Below are positions 59,901 to 64,000 of a stretch of DNA of 64,000 nucleotides, one piece after another. This DNA is from Lineus longissimus (taxonomy: Eukaryota > Nemertea > Pilidiophora > Heteronemertea > Lineidae). Where the stretch lies: assembly GCF_910592395.1 (NCBI RefSeq), contig NC_088309.1, forward strand, positions 21,640,599 to 21,704,598, read 5' to 3'. The notes beneath the pieces were generated by a model. The model did no database searches. It had not been told where the DNA came from and saw nothing but the letters and a program-made list of their open reading frames with translations. Every line of letters begins with the position of its first letter. The first letter of the stretch is position 1. A program made the position numbers and the translations under genes.

Positions 59901-61023
59901 TGTCATGCTCTTTTTAACAGTGTCTAGCAACTAGGATGATGAGTTGTCTAATGAATCTATCTCATCAATTTAAGGCGTTTCGTGTAACCAAAGAACTTCA
60001 GTTTCTGTCTTCGATTTCAGAGGAACCTTTGTCGTGAAGTGGTTCACTTCTGGTACACAGGCTGGCCATGCCAAGGTGTTCCTGAATCAGCCCTCTCCAT
60101 CATTCACTTCTTACTACATGTCCAGGCCTATCAGAGGAAGGCGAAGGCACCAGAAATAATACACTGCAGGTATGGACATTGGGAGGCAGTACTGTACATG
60201 ATTGTGTATTTACACGGCCTAAGACTGTCTGCATATGGCCGTGTCATCTACTCAAAAGACCGAATGTCTGACAGAACTTTGACATGATCTTAATTCTTAA
60301 TCTTATGCCCCAAAGGCAGAATGCTATCTATACCCCGATTCCTCTTAACAATAAATAAGGAGGACTATGTATATTAGATACTTAGATAAACCCAACTTGA
60401 AGACAAGTGCTTCCAAGACTGGTTGTGCCAATGTCTCTTATTGCTCAATTGAAAACAGGCACCATGCTCCAAGGACCGATTGTGCCACTGTCTCTTATTG
60501 TTAGACTAAGCATTTCAAGTTCTCATTGGTTATTTCCAGTCCTGGGACAGGTCGTACAGGTACCCTCATGGCCATAGACATAAGTATGAAAGCATTTGAG
60601 GACAAAGGAGCAGCTGATGTTTTGAACACAGTCTACAAACTGAGGCAGGACAGAGCAGGGGCTGTTCAGACCAAGGAACAATATGCATTTATCTACAAGG
60701 TAAGAAAACTAGAATAGGTTGCCAACCAGAAGGTTCATGTACCAAAAACGAACTGGTACTTAATTGATCACATTCGTTTGCACAATATTACACCTCACAA
60801 CCAAAGACAGTTTTGTTTTTTGCCTTCTGCATGCTCTTATGTACACGAATGTCACAATGTTTTGCAACGAACTGTGTGAAACTTATGCAATTATCCCTTA
60901 CAGGCCATCAATGAATATGCACTGATGTTGTCTGAGCCCACCCTGTGCCCCGAGGAAAACGGTCTTCCATCACGGTCATCTCGAGTTGGCACATCCCATG
61001 ATGACATGATGAAGAAGTACTGA
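53939..61023 (+). CDS. Receptor-type protein tyrosine phosphatase with altered WPD loop
   Basis: Exons: 53939-53960, 54355-55934, 57051-57197, 57661-57858, 58172-58255, 58460-58541, 58785-58861, 59264-59401, 59727-59864, 60021-60169, 60540-60699, 60904-61023. The total is 2895 bases, 964 residues. An in-frame ATG also lies at 53921. Joining exon 1 to 54355 gives a signal peptide (MATFKIIVCLHLVTSLRVHA). A Pro/Ser/Lys-rich ectodomain of over 350 residues follows, then a SEA-like alpha-beta domain just outside the membrane helix (GIIVAIVIAAIAGFCLLVLL). One intracellular phosphatase domain has HKNRYANVIP, TEYINANYV, YIATQAP, DFWGMVWEQ, HCSPGTGRTGT and QTKEQYAF. The Cys and Arg of the P-loop are present, but the general-acid loop WPD reads WPC, so activity may be weak. 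IA-2 (PTPRN), with WPA and a SEA-like ectodomain, is a comparison, not an assignment. Confidence 0.85.
56035..56093 (-). repeat. Dispersed copy of the 50774 minisatellite unit
   Basis: On the minus strand it reads ACACTCCGGACGCAGTGGAC, then CGGCCGCGT and CATAAGGAGACC. This follows the same order as the first unit at 50774 (CTCCGGACGCAGTGGATCGG ... TTAAGGAGACTC). It lies in the first large intron of the phosphatase gene. Confidence 0.5.
59060..59112 (-). repeat. Second dispersed copy of the 50774 unit
   Basis: On the minus strand it reads CAGTACACTACGGACGCAAT, then CAAACGGCCTCG and CATAAGGA. It is more diverged than the copy at 56035. Intronic. Confidence 0.4.
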
Positions 61024-61419
61024 AAGACTCCGTACATTTCAACACTCAGACAATGGAATCGTACTGAGGCTTAGGAAGGATTGAGACACATCCTTGGGAC
61101 CCCTGCAATATCTTTGATAAAACTTGAACATTTTCTTTTAAAAGCCTACTTAAATCTTGAATTTGACAATTTTTGGAGAATTGAGAGAAATTAAACAAAC
61201 CTGGACCATGTCAGAATTTTAGTGCATGCATGGTAGAAACATATAATTATACCGGTACTAATGTGCATATCAATATTATTATAGGAAATCTTTGGATAAA
61301 TAAACAGAACAATGTAAATAGGCAATCTTATGTATCATGGTAGCAATTATGTCCTCACATGTGCACATATCTGGTGATAGAAGAATCCTATTTTTGTGAA
61401 GGATATTTTCATGAAGATG

Positions 61420-61425
61420 CAATAA
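61420..61425 (+). terminator. Poly(A) signal of the phosphatase gene
   Basis: A canonical AATAAA about 400 bases after the stop codon at 61023, followed by a T-rich stretch. Confidence 0.55.
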
Positions 61426-61734
61426 ATGCAATATATTTTACACAACTTGGGTGGTTATGCAGTTATTCTCAGACATGTATATCTGAGGAGAGTCTCTGGG
61501 ATGTTACCAGGAGATTAGTTTGACCAGATCAAAGATATGGTGATGCAAACTTGGTACATGTACATGTACATACCTAAAAATCATTCAGTAACACAGAATC
61601 AAAACAGTCAGTGGAGGGAAAACTCAGTGTTGGGACAATACGCCAATGCAAAAAAGGAAGACACTGAAAAGAAACCGTTGAGAGTCATCTGACAGTCATA
61701 AAAGAAGAGCAAATTGAATGTAGTAATAATAGAT

Positions 61735-61740
61735 TTTATT
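61735..61740 (-). terminator. IER3IP1: Poly(A) signal of IER3IP1
   Basis: AATAAA on the minus strand, about 690 bases downstream of the IER3IP1 stop codon. It is the first well-placed signal before the opposing gene's 3' end. Confidence 0.5.
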
Positions 61741-62421
61741 TACAATTTACATTAGTGTACACAGTAGTGAAGAATGAGCGTGATTTGGTAAGATTTTATC
61801 ACCAATACATTTCTCGATGATCAACAATCTGTCATTGGAGACTCGGTACCTAATGCATACAAGTACATGTATATCGGGGTACAATTTTACACTCGCATGT
61901 GGCACTTTTGACCCCCTCGTGTTATAATACATCACTGGGTGCTTGATATGACTTCTCATGAAGCTTCAATGAACTAATCATAGCGAGATGATACTTGCAC
62001 AAAAGTGCTCCGACATTCCTGGTTTCTACAGCCAACTGGACTGGAGACCCTGTAACCGTGCTTCGACATATGTAGCATAATCAGGACATACATGAATAAT
62101 AGTAGGCTGTATACATATAGCCACAGGAAAAAATGCTTTACAGAGTACCATGTATGCCTGGTTATCATTACAAGAAACATTCACATTGAAAAAAAGACCC
62201 AATTCACCACTGCATTCAAAATTTTGCCTTGTCCAAGTTCCATAGATTTCCAAAATTAAGATTCCAAGTTTCATCACATATTGTGAAAGTCCTCAGCCTG
62301 GATCCAGTTCAATGAAGTACATTTTTTCTGAAAGCATTTGATACGGCATCACTGGTAATAATCCCAAGGAATCCACACAATTCAAGAAATAAAAGCAATA
62401 ACTGGTGTTATTGGCGATATG

Positions 62422-63329
62422 CTATCCTAGAAGTAGTTTTATTATTATAGTCACTACGTTTATTCCAATCAGTGGTACTGAAAAGACAAGAAAGAGACCA
62501 GGAGTTTACTTTACAGGACATAGAAGAAGAAAGCTGTAGGGATGGTTGACTAGGAAAGGACCCAATCATCGAAGAAGGCCTTTTTGCAGGATTTATGAAT
62601 TTGTAAATTATGTTCTTGAGGCACTCACTTGCAAAATAAACATCATTGAGAGCTGTTAATAGTGATTCAATAGGGCATAACCCTCCCATTTCTCTTAGTT
62701 TAACCAGTCCTTTTCTTTGCTATGAATTTACAAATTCCTGGAAAAGACACCAGTATGAAACTAATGATGAATTTTATGTTGCTTGATATTTGAAGTACTT
62801 ACTTCTCATGACAGTTCTGATTGATCTAACGAGATGTAGCACCTGAGTTTTAACACCGGGTTCCTCTCCAAAACCTCGTTGATCAGAGCCCATTCCAACT
62901 GAAAAATGTTCAAGCCATATCATGAGATGTGAAAAGTCATCCACCGAACAGCAATCATCAATGGGTGTGGTCTGCGCACCCCACCCCCTCGACGGCTGGG
63001 CTAACGACGAAGAGCGGTTGTCTTTTTGTAACACCCCGTATGCCATCCGACAACGGAGTGCAAGATTCTGTTCATTGTGGAATACAAGTATGTATATAGC
63101 GCCATGTACAATAAAGTTCCATACTCGGACAACAACACCCACTACACTCAACCCATGCATGTCGACATACGCTAGCTCAAATACAAACAAATTTAAGTTT
63201 CCACCATTCTTATAGTAATAGGGTATAATGCTATATACTTTTTGCTAAAAATCTTTCTTCGTGAAGAACGCAAATAGCGTTCAAACACAGCAATGTCGCC
63301 TCCAGCAGACTGTACAAACCAAACGCCAT
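62422..63329 (-). CDS. IER3IP1: Immediate early response 3-interacting protein 1 (Yos1-like)
   Basis: Exons (transcript order): 63239-63329, 62803-62898, 62422-62477. The total is 243 bases, 80 residues (human 82). Exon 1 encodes MAFGLYSLLEATLLCLNAIC then VLHEERFLAK, nearly the family start. Exon 2 encodes IGMGSDQRGFGEEPGVKTQV then LHLVRSIRTVMR. Exon 3 gives the C-terminal membrane helix IPLIGINVVTIIIKLLLG. The phases agree at both joins. IER3IP1 is a small two-helix membrane protein of the ER and early Golgi, related to yeast Yos1, needed for ER-to-Golgi transport and secretion. The gene was easy to miss because each exon is short. A longer open frame across 62774-63190 is mostly intron. Confidence 0.95.
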
Positions 63330-63706
63330 GTTGGCAATTTCCTAGTTCCATGATCTCCCGATAGACTTCGCGTGATGACGTATCAGGAAGTAATTTGCAA
63401 TGTTTACAACTTCCAGGATCACCACGTGTACTTTCGAGTGTAGATGATGAAATCCCGGATAATGCACACGCCTCTTCCCTTTGGTGTTGCGTTAGGCGTT
63501 TTGAAATGCTGACGTGTATTCTAAGGCTGACGTAGCCTAAATGGGTTTAAAACCACAGCAGTCTAAAGAAATAATCATTTCACTAAGAACTATTCAAACC
63601 GAATCTCTGTCAATCCTATAAAGCGGAGCAGCATTTCTTGATCATATCATAAAGCGAGGATCGATTATTTTAACACGACGGAAAGCTGGTTATTCGACAA
63701 AAGACA
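63330..63706. promoter_or_regulatory. Putative bidirectional promoter, IER3IP1 / terminal secreted-protein gene
   Basis: The start codons at 63329 (minus) and 63707 (plus) are 377 bases apart in divergent orientation. Both 5' regions share this interval. No defined factor-binding site is claimed. Confidence 0.4.
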
Positions 63707-63816
63707 ATGAATAAGAAAGGGTCCTTGGCTTTGATGGGCCTGGCAGTCTGTTTGGGAGCTCTGCCATCATCCACTGAGGGATTTGGTATCAAGGTCCACT
63801 CCTGGCCGGGATTCGA
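63707..63816 (+). CDS. First coding exon of an unrecognised secreted protein (partial)
   Basis: ATG at 63707 opens a frame with a textbook signal peptide: Lys-rich MNKKG, a hydrophobic core (SLALMGLAVCLGALP) and a small-residue cleavage region (SSTEG). It continues FGIKVHSWPGF to a donor at GA|GTGAGT (63816). The rest of the gene lies beyond the window or in downstream sequence not recognised here. No family can be named from 36 residues. Confidence 0.6.
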
Positions 63817-64000
63817 GTGAGTATTCCCTCTTTCTTGCTCGCTTTCTTTTTTCTTGAATGATGATTACAAGACCCACAGTTTCTGTGCTTAAATCCGTAT
63901 ATCTAATGTCACCACTACTGGCAACATGATATCGTCCGTATGGGGGACATGAGACAAATGGGGGTTTACTCACAAAACGTTTTAGAAGTCCATCCTACTA

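Larger units (their letters stand above)
61024..62421. other. Tail-to-tail region of the phosphatase gene and IER3IP1
   Basis: It contains the 3' UTRs of two convergent genes. A plus-strand AATAAA at 61420-61425 suits the phosphatase transcript. A minus-strand AATAAA (plus TTTATT at 61735-61740) suits IER3IP1, giving it a 3' UTR of about 0.7 kb. No coding exon was identified between the stop codons. Confidence 0.6.

Noticed and set aside
62026-62277. Minus-strand frame as the IER3IP1 last exon
   Set aside because: It lacks the expected terminal helix. The segment at 62422-62477 matches the family C-terminus and the phase.

Overview
This is nuclear DNA from a bilaterian animal: the genes are split by short-to-medium introns with GT-AG borders and animal-type poly(A) signals. 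All seven recognisable genes have clear vertebrate counterparts. The dense small inverted-repeat elements, the many ACATGTA-type words and the compact introns suggest a marine invertebrate, most likely a lophotrochozoan (annelid, mollusc or brachiopod). That phylum-level call is an inference. No prokaryotic, CRISPR or viral gene content was seen.

Layout, left to right. 1-3454: gene-poor, with a decayed non-LTR retrotransposon tail and one copy of an unrecognised coding-like repeat. 3455-9589 (minus): a PH-SH2 adaptor of the STAP1/2 family. 11459-20514 (minus): an ACAD10 orthologue (HAD, aminoglycoside-phosphotransferase-like and acyl-CoA dehydrogenase domains) carrying three tandem duplicated exons. 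20990-25333 (plus): DPH1 (diphthamide synthesis). 26447-28996 (minus): LRRC47. 29320-46595 (plus): carboxypeptidase D, 29 exons, predicted 2080 residues with five carboxypeptidase-like repeats instead of the vertebrate three. 46596-53938: long intergenic or UTR region with minisatellites. 53939-61023 (plus): a receptor-type protein tyrosine phosphatase with an altered WPD loop. 62422-63329 (minus): IER3IP1. 63707 to the end (plus): first exon of an unrecognised secreted protein.

The gene models were built by hand from reading-frame continuity, splice borders and remembered family sequences. For ACAD10 (1041 aa), DPH1 (470 aa), LRRC47 (534 aa), CPD (2080 aa), the phosphatase (964 aa) and IER3IP1 (80 aa) the summed exon lengths are exact multiples of three with no internal stop noticed, which is a strong internal check. 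The adaptor gene lacks at least one PH-domain exon that I could not place.

The genes do not form one pathway. They cover lipid oxidation (ACAD10), translation-factor modification (DPH1), a PheRS-beta-like leucine-rich protein (LRRC47), secretory-pathway peptide processing (CPD), ER-Golgi transport (IER3IP1) and tyrosine-phosphate signalling (the STAP-like adaptor and the phosphatase). Three gene pairs are arranged head to head across gaps of under 500 bp (ACAD10/DPH1, LRRC47/CPD, IER3IP1/terminal gene), suggesting shared promoters. The most unusual content is the five-repeat CPD with an active-dead-active-dead-dead pattern, the frame-enforced mutually exclusive exons of ACAD10, and the WPC-loop receptor phosphatase.
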